The notes below the pieces were generated by a model. The model did no database searches. It saw only the letters and a list, made by a program, of their open reading frames with translations, and had not been told where the DNA came from. 64,000 bases of DNA from Mycolicibacterium sp. BiH015 (GTDB lineage: Bacteria > Actinomycetota > Actinomycetes > Mycobacteriales > Mycobacteriaceae): the NCBI RefSeq assembly GCF_027706845.1, contig NZ_JAQGCZ010000001.1, positions 558,001-622,000 of the forward strand, given 5' to 3'. Position 1 is the first letter of the stretch. Every line of letters begins with the position of its first letter. Shown here piece after piece: positions 17,845 through 26,357 of this stretch. The position numbers were made by a program, and so were the translations under genes.

Positions 17845-19069
17845 CAGCCAAATTCACCCCGGACGGGTCGGCAAGCCTTGGTCTGGTGGCCGACGCCAGC
17901 AGCGCCCCCACCGCGGCGATTGCGCCGAGGGCAACGAACATCGCGGCGTACCCGCCGAGCAGGCTGGCCAACGCCGCGCCGACGAACGGTCCGATCGCGG
18001 TGGCGACCATGATCGGGGCATTCAGATAGGCGCTGAGATGGCCGTAGTGGGTGGACCCCCAGCGTTCGGTGACCGCGGTGGCTTGCAGCAGCGTCATGAT
18101 GCCGCGCATCACGCCGGCACCGATGGCCACCGCCACCAACGCGGCGTAGGAACTGAACACCCCCAGCAGTGCCGTGGTGGTGGCGACACCGGCCATGATG
18201 AGCACCGTGCGGGGCACGACACCGACGCGGCGCACCAAGCTCTGATAGCCCAGGCGACCCAGCACCTGCCCGGCGCCGCCCAGGCCGAGCGCGACCGCCG
18301 CAGCCCCGGTGCTGATCCCGCGTTGGCTCATCAACGGGACCAAATTGGCGATCACCGCATACGACGCGAGCCCGGCCAGCGCAAACGCCGCCACCAGGGC
18401 AAGGAACGGCACGCTGCGCGCGGTGCGGCCCGGCGCCTCGACATGGTGATGCTGGGTGACCACCGGCGGCCACGGGCGCCGCAACCCGAAGAAGTGCGCG
18501 GGGATGGTGATTACCGCCATGATGACAGCGAGGACGAGATAGGTGTGGCGCCAGCTCATCTGGGCGGACAACGCCGCAGTCAGCGGGGCGAACACAGTGC
18601 TGGCGAAGCCGGCCACCAGCGTCAGCACCGTTAGTGCGCGGACCGCGTCGGTGCCGAAGAACCGGGTCAGCGCGGCGAAGGCCGGTGCGTAGAACACCGC
18701 GCCCATCGCCACCCCAGCCAAAACCCACGCCGCGACGAACCACCCGTAGGTCGGCGCCGCGACGACCGCCACCACCGACAGCGCGCCGAGGATCGAGCCC
18801 GCAGTCATGATCCAGCGCGGACCCACCCGATCCAGCCACCGCCCGACCGGGATGCCGACCACCGCCGAGGTCACCAACCCGGCGGAGAACGCCGCGGTCA
18901 CCGTTGGGGCGGACCAGCCGGTGTCGGCGCTGATCTGCTCGGAGAGCACGGTGAAGGCGTAGTAGAGCACGCCCCAGCTAGTGATCTCGGTGACGCACAA
19001 CGTCACCAGCACCCAGCGCAGCCCATGCCGGGCTGCGCTGGGTGCCACAGAAGAACCCGCCGGTGTCAT
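17828..19069 (-). CDS. MFS transporter, probable efflux of an arsenic or related compound
   Basis: The 413-residue membrane protein has about twelve hydrophobic helices and the MFS loop motif GRWLDRVGPRW between helices 2 and 3. The ATG at 19069 overlaps the stop of the flavin monooxygenase gene (ATGA), so the start is set there and translation is coupled. The pair lies behind a divergent arsR, and such MFS proteins next to ArsO-like enzymes are common in actinobacterial arsenic loci. It probably exports a product of that enzyme; the substrate is inferred from context only. Confidence 0.8.
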   Translation of the reverse strand: MTPAGSSVAPSAARHGLRWVLVTLCVTEITSWGVLYYAFTVLSEQISADTGWSAPTVTAAFSAGLVTSAVVGIPVGRWLDRVGPRWIMTAGSILGALSVVAVVAAPTYGWFVAAWVLAGVAMGAVFYAPAFAALTRFFGTDAVRALTVLTLVAGFASTVFAPLTAALSAQMSWRHTYLVLAVIMAVITIPAHFFGLRRPWPPVVTQHHHVEAPGRTARSVPFLALVAAFALAGLASYAVIANLVPLMSQRGISTGAAAVALGLGGAGQVLGRLGYQSLVRRVGVVPRTVLIMAGVATTTALLGVFSSYAALVAVAIGAGVMRGIMTLLQATAVTERWGSTHYGHLSAYLNAPIMVATAIGPFVGAALASLLGGYAAMFVALGAIAAVGALLASATRPRLADPSGVNLAVSQRG

Positions 19070-20403
19070 CCGCCAACGGGGTTGAGCGACAACGACAACG
19101 GTTGCAGTGTCGACGGCGCGGGTCCGCAGCACCCGCCGCCGGCGTTCTCACCCTCGGGGCTGTCAAACAACCCGGCTCCGTTGCACACCCCGGTATCAGG
19201 CAATGTCAGCTCCACCCGGCGGGCGGCCTCGTGGTCACCGGCCAGTTCGGCAGCGATGCTGCGGACCTGCTCATAGCCGGTCATCGCCAGGAACGTCGGC
19301 GCCCGCCCGTAGGACTTCATCCCCGCGATGTACAGATTCGGCTCCGGGTGGGCCAACTCGGCGGCGCCGTGCGGCAACACACTGCCACAGGAATGCATGT
19401 TCGGATCAATCGAGCCGGCCAAGTTGACCGGGGCCTGCAAGATCGGATCCAGCTCGATGCGCATCTCCGACAGGAACGACAGGTCTGGCCGGAACCCAGT
19501 CAGGACCACCACGTGATCAGCCGGCGCCAGAGCCCGCCCGTCCTCGGCGGTCACCACCGCCTGGCCGTCGACCAGATCGATGCGCTCGGTGCGGAACCCG
19601 GTCGTCAGGGACACCCGGCCGGCCTCGACCGCTTCCTTCGAGCGCACACCCAGAGCGCCGCGCTGGGGCAGTTCATCGGCGGCACCACCGCCGAAGGTGT
19701 CCTCCGACACCCCGCGGCGCAGCACCCACGTCACCGTCGTCGAGGGATCCTTGCGCACCACCTCGCCGAGCTGAATCACCGCGGTCATCGCCGAATGCCC
19801 GCTGCCGACCACCACCACATGCTTGCCCGCCAACCCTGAGGCCTGCGCGAGCGTCGGCGGAACGTAGGTCAGCACACCCGAGGCTGCGGCCGCGCGTTCC
19901 CCAATCGCGGGAACTCCGTCAGCGCCAGCAGGATTGGGCTGGCCCCAGGTGCCCGAGGCGTCAATGACCGCCTGGGCCTGCACCCGGCACTCCGTGCCGT
20001 CAGCATTGCTCACGTGCACGACGAACGGCGTCTCCGCCCGGCCCGGGCTCACCAGTCGGTCGCGACCCAGCCGCGACACTGCCTCCACTCGCGCGCCGTA
20101 CTGCACGCGCTTGCCCAGGGCACCGGCCAGCGGCGCCAAGTAGCCGTCGATCCACTCCCGACCGGTCGGGAACCCCGCCTCATGAGCAGTCCAGCCCGTC
20201 GATTCCAGCAGCCGCGCAGCGGCGGGGTCGACCAGCTCGGGCCACGGGGAGAACGTGCGCACGTGCTCCCACTGCTCGACCGCCGACGCTGGGCTGCCGC
20301 CGGCCTCCAGTACCAACGGGGTGAGTCCACGCTCCAGCAGGCGCGCGGCCGCCGCCAAACCTAGCGGTCCGGCCCCGATCACCACGACGGGCAACTCCGA
20401 CAT
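19066..20403 (-). CDS. arsO: ArsO-like flavin-dependent monooxygenase
   Basis: The 445-residue protein has an FAD Rossmann motif at the N-terminus (VVVIGAGPLGLAAAARLL) and a second NADPH motif near residue 200 (VVVVGSGHSAMTAV). It also has a VVLTGFRPD segment typical of class B flavin monooxygenases and thioredoxin-reductase-like proteins. The C-terminus ends in a GGGCCGPAPS cysteine tail. ATG at 20403 follows an AGGAGG-like site (GAGGAGGTTGAGC on the coding strand). It is the first gene of an operon with the MFS transporter and divergent from arsR. The ArsO name reflects context and fold; the reaction is not established. Confidence 0.75.
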   Translation of the reverse strand: MSELPVVVIGAGPLGLAAAARLLERGLTPLVLEAGGSPASAVEQWEHVRTFSPWPELVDPAAARLLESTGWTAHEAGFPTGREWIDGYLAPLAGALGKRVQYGARVEAVSRLGRDRLVSPGRAETPFVVHVSNADGTECRVQAQAVIDASGTWGQPNPAGADGVPAIGERAAAASGVLTYVPPTLAQASGLAGKHVVVVGSGHSAMTAVIQLGEVVRKDPSTTVTWVLRRGVSEDTFGGGAADELPQRGALGVRSKEAVEAGRVSLTTGFRTERIDLVDGQAVVTAEDGRALAPADHVVVLTGFRPDLSFLSEMRIELDPILQAPVNLAGSIDPNMHSCGSVLPHGAAELAHPEPNLYIAGMKSYGRAPTFLAMTGYEQVRSIAAELAGDHEAARRVELTLPDTGVCNGAGLFDSPEGENAGGGCCGPAPSTLQPLSLSLNPVGG

Positions 20404-20430
20404 GCTCAACCTCCTCTTATCGACGTTCTT

Positions 20431-20475
20431 CGATGGGATCGATGGTGCTCGACCCATCGATATTTGTCAATGCGT
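20431..20475. promoter_or_regulatory. Probable ArsR operator in divergent arsO-arsR promoter
   Basis: Between the two divergent starts lie ATCGATGG (20438-20445) and CCATCGAT (20454-20461), a perfect 8-bp inverted repeat with an 8-bp spacer. An overlapping pair, CGATGGG and CCCATCG, lies at 20431-20437 and 20453-20459. The adjacent ATCGATATTTGTCAATG (20456-20472) resembles, reversed, the TGTCAATATCGATG word at the first arsR (6426-6439). One repressor type could control both operons. Confidence 0.5.
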
Positions 20476-20483
20476 GTGTCATC

Positions 20484-20852
20484 ATGGATGACATGGCTAC
20501 CGCGATCGCACCGTTGACCTCCAGCGACGTGGCTGCCTGCTGTTCACCGCTCACCGGCGGCGTGCTCGACACCCCGGCCGCCGAACGCCTCGCCTCGGTG
20601 TTCAAAGCCCTCGCTGACCCCGCCCGGGTCAAGCTGGTGTCCCTGATCGCGGCCTCTGAGGGCGGCGAAGCCTGCATCTGCGACCTCACCGAACCACTCG
20701 GCCTGAGCCAACCCACGGTGTCGCACCACATGAAACTGCTCGTCGACAGCGGCCTCGTCAGCCGAGATCAACGCGGCAAATGGGCCTACTACCGCGTGAA
20801 CGCCGAAGCTTTGGACCGCATCGCCGCCGCGGTGTCGACCCATCCGGCGTGA
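20484..20852 (+). CDS. arsR: ArsR-family repressor, second copy
   Basis: The 122-residue winged-helix protein has FKALADPARVKLVSLI, the arsenite-type site GEACICDL and recognition helix LSQPTVSHHMKLL. An N-terminal CC pair (VAACCSPL) parallels that of the first ArsR. ATG codons at 20484 and 20493 are both possible. It is divergent from the arsO-MFS pair and probably represses both directions through the palindrome between them. It is similar to, but clearly distinct from, the copy at 6440. Confidence 0.92.
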   Translation: MDDMATAIAPLTSSDVAACCSPLTGGVLDTPAAERLASVFKALADPARVKLVSLIAASEGGEACICDLTEPLGLSQPTVSHHMKLLVDSGLVSRDQRGKWAYYRVNAEALDRIAAAVSTHPA

Positions 20853-20899
20853 CTAATTCGGAGTCGATGGACGGGCGGCCATGGGCTCTCCGGCCTTGG

Positions 20900-21094
20900 T
20901 CAGCCCTGGGAGAGTTGCGCGTGCGCTCTGCGCTCGACGAACAATGGAACGAAGTCCCGAATCCGGCTGTGTTCGAACTGGGCGTAGGCGCCCTGGACGA
21001 TCGCGTTGATGCGCTCTACTGGGACGTCTGTGTGGCGGTCTGCTAGTCGACGCTCGACTTCTTCAACCATGACCCGCTCATCGATCTCCGGCAC
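20900..21094 (-). CDS. Standalone three-helix-bundle dimerisation protein (ArsC N-domain-like)
   Basis: The 64-residue product resembles the three-helix domain in front of both long ArsC proteins here. The pattern VEEVERRLADRH, INAIVQGAYAQF and IRDFVPLFVERRA matches their helices and the closing FLPLLAERFARQ-type segment. No catalytic part follows. The GTG at 21094 is used, and an ATG eight codons downstream is an alternative. It is convergent with the second arsR. It may dimerise with ArsC proteins or be a remnant. Confidence 0.6.
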   Translation of the reverse strand: MPEIDERVMVEEVERRLADRHTDVPVERINAIVQGAYAQFEHSRIRDFVPLFVERRAHAQLSQG

Positions 21095-21205
21095 TTCGCC
21101 AGCTTGCCCCCGTGGCCAGGTGCCGTCAACCGCAGAGATGGCGCCCGTTCACCTCACACCCGGCCATTGAATCCGTGAGGTCAGGCAAATGCGATGATTT
21201 ATGAA

Positions 21206-21469
21206 ATGAGCAATGACGAGTCCGACTTGGCGCAGGCACGCCGACTGTTGGCATCGTTGCAAGAGAACATGATTCACACAACGAGGATGATCGAGAAGTT
21301 CGAACGGCAACGCCCCGCGGGGTCATCCGCAGGGCCGCGAGAGCGTGTGCTGCGTGGTGAACTCTCCGAAATCCACGGGTACGTCAACCGCATCTACGAA
21401 CGGTTTCCGGTTGCGTCCAGCAGAGTGGTGTACGAGTCGGACCTGATCAGCGGTACCGGCGTGTCGTAG
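21206..21469 (+). CDS. Small hypothetical protein
   Basis: This 87-residue product is rich in charged helical segments (LAQARRLLASLQENM, RMIEKFERQR), so a short coiled coil is likely. No domain was recognised. An in-frame ATG at 21194 would add four residues. The gene lies between the arsR block and the IS element. The IS left end begins 15 bp after its stop, so the insertion left the frame intact or created the present C-terminus. Confidence 0.4.
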   Translation: MSNDESDLAQARRLLASLQENMIHTTRMIEKFERQRPAGSSAGPRERVLRGELSEIHGYVNRIYERFPVASSRVVYESDLISGTGVS

Positions 21470-21483
21470 CCGAATGATTGAAG

Positions 21484-22806
21484 GTCATCGCGTGATTCTT
21501 CGAGAGACCGTCCAAAGTCACTCGAGCAAAGGAATCAACGCGATGACCACTGCCCACAATATCGACCTGCCCGCCGTGCTCGCCGAACGACTCACGACCA
21601 CCCATCCCGACGTACTGCGCGAACTGCTCGCCACGTTCATCCACACTCTGATGGGTGCTGAGGCCGACGCGCTGTGCGGGGCGGGATACGGCGAACGCAG
21701 CACCGAGCGCACCAATTCCCGCAACGGATACCGACACCGCCAATTCGACACCCGCGCAGGCACATTGGATCTCGCGATCCCCAAGCTGCGGCAGGGCTCC
21801 TACTTCCCGGACTGGCTCCTGGAACGCCGCAAGCGCGCCGAGCGGGCTCTGACCACCGTGGTCGCCACCTGCTACCTGCTCGGTGTCTCGACACGGCGGA
21901 TGGACAAACTCGTCGAAACCCTCGGCATCACCAGCCTGTCGAAGTCGCAGGTGTCGGTGATGGCCAAGGAACTCGACGCCGCCGTGGAAGCGTTCCGCAC
22001 CCGCCCCCTGGACGCCGGCCCTTACACGTTCGTCGCCGCCGACGCCCTGGTCCTCAAGGTCCGCGAGGGCGGCCGGGTGGTCAACGTGCACGCCCTGATC
22101 GCGGTCGGGGTCAACGCCGAGGGCTACCGCGAAATCCTGGGCATCGACGTCACCACCGCCGAGGACGGGGCGGCTGGCTGACATTCTGGCGCTCGCTGAC
22201 CGCCCGCGGCCTATCCGGGGTCAAACTGGTCACCAGCGACGCCCACGCCGGGCTGGTCGCCGCGATCGGCGCCACCCTGCCCGGCGCAGCCTGGCAGCGC
22301 TGCAGAACCCACTACACGACCAACCTGATGGCCGTTACCCCCAAGTCGTCGTGGCCCTGGGTGCGGACCCTGCTGCATTCGGTGTTCGACCAGCCTGATG
22401 CTGAATCCGTTGCTGCACAATATGACCGGATCATCGACGCCCTGGACGACAAGCTACCTACGGTCGCCGATCACCTCGAAGCGGCACGGCCGGATCTGCT
22501 CGCGTTCACCGCGTTTCCCAAGCAGATCTGGCGCCAGATCTGGTCCAACAATCCCCAGGAACGGCTCAACAAGGAGATCCGCCGACGCACCGACGTCGTC
22601 GGCATCTTCCCCGACCGCAACGCCCTGATCCGCCTCGTCGGAGCGGTACTGGCCGAACAACACGACGAATGGGCCGAATCCCGGCGCTACCTCGGCCTCG
22701 ACGTCCTGAGCAAATCACGCACAGTCAACGACACACCGACCGAACAGGAGGCCACCCCCGCGGTACTGACCGCCTGAACCATTACCTCGAAGAATCACAC
22801 GACGAC
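21484..22806 (+). mobile_element. IS1081-like insertion sequence (IS256 family)
   Basis: Imperfect terminal inverted repeats at 21484-21504 and 22786-22806 match at 19 of 21 positions and share the core GTGATTCTTCGAG. The enclosed transposase is very similar to that of IS1081 of the M. tuberculosis complex. The length between repeat ends is 1323 bp; from memory IS1081 is 1324 bp, and the transposase here is one base short. No target-site duplication is evident at these ends. Confidence 0.82.
21543..22777 (+). pseudogene. IS256-family (IS1081-like) transposase, frameshifted
   Basis: The N-terminal frame begins at ATG 21543 and ends in a TGA at 22179-22181. Homology continues in the frame one base over, from about 22166 to the stop at 22777. 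The junction reads GGGGCGGCTGGCTGA where the family needs Gly-Ala-Gly-Trp-Leu, which fits loss of one base after GGGGC. The DDE features are otherwise present (FVAADALVLK, LVTSDAHAGL, NNPQERLNKEIRRRTDVVGI). A single protein would be about 411 residues. The family does not normally use frameshifting, so this is scored as broken, though a sequencing error is possible. Confidence 0.85.
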
Positions 22807-22945
22807 GTCGTACACCACGTCCCTGGACTTGACCCGGTTTCCCGAGACACGGCCGTAGCGCGGTGCAGGTGAGCGAGGCAAACGCCTCCTGACATTGACG
22901 TCGGGTTGATCTAACCGTCTCCTGAGGGCATGGAACCCGTCGAGA

Positions 22946-23317
22946 TCACGCTGTGTGGGTGGCGTCGCCCAGCCTAGGATCGGTTCGCTTGTGGGCGGCG
23001 GGCATCTTTTGTTGGGACGCAGCGGCAATGATCGCGCCGAGAAGGTGACGCAGACGTGGTTCGTCACCCTGCCCGAGGTAGCAGTCCAGCCAGCTGGCGG
23101 TGGCGGCCACCAGGTCGTCGCTGAGGGCGATGTGGTTGCGCGCGATGGCGGTGATCAGGGCGTCGATTGCGGTGAACGTTTCGCCGATACCCAGGGTGAT
23201 GTAAATGCGGTCGGCCTCGACTCTGCTGAGATGCGGGCGCGCGGTGGCAGCCAGCTCCCAGGCCAAAGCGGCATCGTCGGGCGCTTTACGCACTGGAGTT
23301 TTGCGCGACCCGGACAA
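22946..23317 (-). CDS. Hypothetical protein
   Basis: The 123-residue frame starts at a TTG with GGGG five bases upstream. It is predicted to be mostly helical, with segments such as AIDALITAIARNHIAL and LRHLLGAIIAAASQ, and has no signal peptide or recognised domain. It lies directly downstream of the IS element in the opposite direction and shares no operon. Codon bias in the third position is normal for this genome, which favours a real gene. The function is unknown. Confidence 0.45.
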   Translation of the reverse strand: MSGSRKTPVRKAPDDAALAWELAATARPHLSRVEADRIYITLGIGETFTAIDALITAIARNHIALSDDLVAATASWLDCYLGQGDEPRLRHLLGAIIAAASQQKMPAAHKRTDPRLGDATHTA

Positions 23318-23940
23318 CTGGACCCCTTTCTTTGGCGTCTGATCTGTCTTCTACGGTAGAGCGTGGCCAGACCTGGCGCGCGCTGGTCGACCCACCGATA
23401 GCGGCGGCCGACCAGGGACAACGCGCTGGGCACGCCATCGTTTTCCTGCCGTTCACTGGCTAGCTGATCTCGGCACCGCTTGTGAGAACCCTGCCTGTCT
23501 CAAATTCAAAGAAATGAGACGCTCCCGCGCGGCTGGCATTGTGGTCACATCGCTCCAGGTCGGGTGTCTCATTTCTTGTCGCACACGGCTTGTCTCAGAT
23601 CCTCGATGTCGGTAGGTCGATGAGACCTGTGATTGCCGTGACTGCGTTAGTGGAAATCCCCTCGGGCGAGGTCCGAGCCACGTGACGGGACCTCGCCGGA
23701 TGTCCGAGTTGACTAGTGCAGATAAGATGGAGCACGGCTACCGTTGGCTTGCTGCGCCGTCCATACGGGCGGTGCCAACCATCGTTGTGGTCAGACGCGA
23801 GCTAGTCTCTGACGGAGTGCCGCGGGAAGCTGAACGCTAGCTAACACGTCAAAGGACGAGCTGCCGCAATTGCGAACCATCGCGGCGACACGCATGCATC
23901 ATTCAACTTCTGAATCGCGTTCCGATCTATCGTCGCGGTC
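23318..23940. other. Intergenic region with clustered GTCTCA repeats
   Basis: This 623-bp region has no convincing gene and is more AT-rich than its surroundings. It holds five copies of the hexamer GTCTCA/TGAGAC between 23497 and 23626, annotated separately. The remainder (23630-23940) shows no recognised signal. Confidence 0.55.
23497..23626. repeat. Cluster of GTCTCA/TGAGAC inverted hexamers
   Basis: Hexamers occur at 23497 (GTCTCA), 23515 (TGAGAC), 23566 (GTCTCA), 23592 (GTCTCA) and 23621 (TGAGAC). AAGAAATGAGAC (23509-23520) and GTCTCATTTCTT (23566-23577) extend two of them to a perfect 12-bp inverted repeat. The first pair spans 24 bp and the last spans 35 bp, spacing reminiscent of serine-resolvase subsites, although no resolvase gene is in the window. 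A multi-site operator is the other option. Confidence 0.5.
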
Positions 23941-24189
23941 GTGAATATTCCGCCGCTAATCCATGAGCTGTGCGACCAGTGCGCGGCCGCGCTAGCAGAT
24001 GGCCATCCAGGCGAGACCTTCAGCGTCACCCACGCGGGGAGACAGATTGCCCAGCTCCAGCTCGCCGGGCAGCGTCAATCCCGCAGCGTGCCGCCTCCGC
24101 GCCACCCGGTGTCGCCAGAGACTAAGTCTTCGAGTCAGCAACGTTTTGATGGCATAGCGAAGCTCCGTGAAGGCCGAAATAGGGCCTAA
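23941..24189 (+). CDS. Possible Phd/YefM-like antitoxin remnant
   Basis: This 82-residue frame starts with GTG and lacks a clear ribosome site. The first half (LADGHPGETFSVTHAGRQIAQLQ) resembles the DNA-binding strand of Phd/YefM antitoxins (GExxxITxxGxPVAxL). The second half is Ser/Pro/Arg-rich and low in structure. No toxin gene follows. It is either a divergent antitoxin-like gene or a decayed piece, and support is weak. Confidence 0.3.
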   Translation: MNIPPLIHELCDQCAAALADGHPGETFSVTHAGRQIAQLQLAGQRQSRSVPPPRHPVSPETKSSSQQRFDGIAKLREGRNRA

Positions 24190-24357
24190 TCAAAGTTGTA
24201 CCGCGAATCGCGCTGAGTTCACCGGGCGGCGCCGCTGAAGTGCCTTGGTTCGCCGGGAGTCGATTGCGAAGATCGGCCACGGAAGATTGCTGCAACGAGG
24301 GTCTGCTTGCTCACGGTAACGTCAGATGAGCCGCCGTAAGTGTCGAAAGGGGGGCTG

Positions 24358-24684
24358 GTGCCGAAGACCGTTCGCGTGGTTCCCGAAGATCTGCATCTAT
24401 CCGCTGCGACCGTCGACATGCACGCGGACACCGTCCGGGTAAAGCACGCAAGCGCTGATAGCCGGATCGAGGGCGCGCAGCGAGGACTCCCGGCGGGCTC
24501 GGCAGCGGTGCTGACCAGCACCGTCGCGAAATGGCAGGCCGATAGCACGGCGCTCTTTGCCCGGATGGTCGACCACAGCACTGGTCTGCGGACCAGCGCC
24601 ACCGCCTACGTGACTACCGATACGGACAACGGGGCGAGAGTACAGGCGGCGGGCAACCAGATCCAGCCCGAAATCAATTCCTAA
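24358..24684 (+). CDS. EspC-like type VII secretion target protein
   Basis: The 108-residue helical protein has the layout of EspC/WXG-sized type VII secretion substrates: an N-terminal DLHLSAATVDMHADTV helix, a central SAAVLTSTVAKWQADST turn and a second helix. A GGGGGG tract (24349-24354) lies just before the GTG at 24358; GTG 24340 is an alternative. It stands 12 bp before a WXG-hydrolase gene. Small WXG-like proteins next to long effectors usually act as secretion partners, so it probably pairs with the downstream protein. Confidence 0.6.
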   Translation: MPKTVRVVPEDLHLSAATVDMHADTVRVKHASADSRIEGAQRGLPAGSAAVLTSTVAKWQADSTALFARMVDHSTGLRTSATAYVTTDTDNGARVQAAGNQIQPEINS

Positions 24685-24696
24685 TCGTCGGGTCGC

Positions 24697-26343
24697 ATGA
24701 CCGTTTCCATCGAGGACATTGACCGCTGGGACGCCGGCGACGTCCGCGAGGTCTTTCACGCCACTCGTAGTCGTGCTGAAGCCGCGTTCGAGGCCTCCGA
24801 CGGCATCGCGGAGCTGCCGGCCTTCGGAACGTGGGGCGGCGAGGCATCCGAGGCAGCCAAAGAATCGATCGGTCAGATCCGCAAGGATCTCGACGCGCAC
24901 GGCAACGAAGCACTCGCCGTCGCTCAGGCGGCCCGCAAAGCTGCCGACGACGTCGAGGCGGTCAAATCCCGCCTGACGCAACTGCGAGCCGACGCCACCA
25001 GCGCCGGCTTCGAGATCTATCCAATCAGCAACCAGGTCTTGCTCGGCCCGGCACTAGAAGCCAACATGGTCGAGGCACTGGCTGCCGAGGCGACGCGACA
25101 GGAGCTACAAGCGCGCCTGACGGCAATTCTGGCCGAGGCCGCACGCGTCGACCAGGAACTCGCCAGCGCAATCGCCATGGCGACAGGTGCAGAGCTGATC
25201 CCAGAGGGGCCACACTCGAACGACCCCGCAGTGCAGGACACGCTGACCGATCCGCCCGAGGATCCGCAACAGTTCCACGACGCCTGGGAAAACCTGAGCC
25301 AAGAACAAAGGGATTGGCTGTACGAGCAGGACCACGCCATCGGCAACCACCCCGGCATGCCCTTCGAGGACAAAGACCATTACAACCGGAAGCACCTCAG
25401 CGAGCTGCAGGCCACCAATCAAGCCGAGCTGGACCGCTTAGCCAAAGAACATCCCGGGTGGACCGATGGTCGACCTGACACGCCCAACCCCAGCCCACCA
25501 GGCTTCCAGGAGTGGAAAGCACAGTGGGACAACGCAAACAAGACGCGACAGGGATACGAGCAGGTACAGCGGGCGCTGGAATCACCTGATGGTTTGCAGC
25601 GCTACCTCGGCCTCATCGATGACCAGGGCCACGCCGCGGTGTCGATCAACAATCCTGACACGGCCATCAGGAACGGCACGTTTGTTCCCGGCACCGGGCA
25701 AGACCTGAGCCGACTTGAATACAGCACGTCGAAATCGGAAGCAATGCTGCAGGCAACGCTCGAAGCCGACCGCAACCTCAAGGTTGGAGATGTTTCGATG
25801 ACGACCTGGATGGGCTACGACCGCCCAATGAGCATCCTCACCGATGCCCCGTCGCCTAGCTTCGCGCATGACGGCGCCGCGGCGCTGGACGACTTCCAAG
25901 CCGGGATGCGCGCCTCACATGACCTGGCCGCTGGCCCGTCCGTCAACACAGTGATCGGTCACAGTTACGGTTCAACGCTGGTGGGTGCAGCTGGACTGGA
26001 CGGTCACCTCGATGCCAATAACGTTGTGGCCGTCGGTAGTCCCGGTGTGCTCGCCGACCATGCGAGCGACCTCAGCCTGGCACCCGGTGCGAACGTCTTC
26101 GCATCGCGCGCCGAGAACGACCTCATCGGCATTGCCACCTACGCGACACTCGGTCCAGATCCAATGGGCCAGGGCTTCGGCGCGATTCCGTTCGAGGCGG
26201 CGCCCGGGGCGGCCGGGCCTTTCGGCACGCCCACGATCGACGCCCACAGCAGCTATTGGTCCCCCGGCAATCCTGCGCTTCTCAACATGGGGCGCATTAT
26301 TGCGGGCAGGACCGATGTCACTCCGCCCACGTTCACACCATGA
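24697..26343 (+). CDS. WXG-type N-domain with DUF1023-like alpha/beta hydrolase, probable type VII effector
   Basis: The 548-residue protein has an N-terminal helical hairpin of about 110 residues with TWGGEASEAAK as the WXG turn. A linker with WENLSQEQRDWLYEQ follows. The C-terminal region (from about residue 310) is an alpha/beta hydrolase of the DUF1023 type with nucleophile elbow GHSYGST. The SRAENDLIG and IDAHSSYWS segments could supply the acid and histidine. It is likely exported through an ESX system and cleaves an ester or lipid outside the cell. It lies between an EspC-like gene and a lipoprotein gene. A housekeeping lipase role is the alternative. Confidence 0.7.
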   Translation: MTVSIEDIDRWDAGDVREVFHATRSRAEAAFEASDGIAELPAFGTWGGEASEAAKESIGQIRKDLDAHGNEALAVAQAARKAADDVEAVKSRLTQLRADATSAGFEIYPISNQVLLGPALEANMVEALAAEATRQELQARLTAILAEAARVDQELASAIAMATGAELIPEGPHSNDPAVQDTLTDPPEDPQQFHDAWENLSQEQRDWLYEQDHAIGNHPGMPFEDKDHYNRKHLSELQATNQAELDRLAKEHPGWTDGRPDTPNPSPPGFQEWKAQWDNANKTRQGYEQVQRALESPDGLQRYLGLIDDQGHAAVSINNPDTAIRNGTFVPGTGQDLSRLEYSTSKSEAMLQATLEADRNLKVGDVSMTTWMGYDRPMSILTDAPSPSFAHDGAAALDDFQAGMRASHDLAAGPSVNTVIGHSYGSTLVGAAGLDGHLDANNVVAVGSPGVLADHASDLSLAPGANVFASRAENDLIGIATYATLGPDPMGQGFGAIPFEAAPGAAGPFGTPTIDAHSSYWSPGNPALLNMGRIIAGRTDVTPPTFTP

Positions 26344-26357
26344 CTGGACAGGACTGC

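Noticed and set aside
21543..22777. Programmed frameshift in the IS transposase
   Set aside because: IS256-family elements are not known to need frameshifting, and no slippery heptamer or downstream structure was seen. A single-base loss explains it.
23318..23940. CRISPR array in the repeat-containing gap
   Set aside because: The repeated unit is only six bases, appears in both orientations and is irregularly spaced; there are no cas genes.
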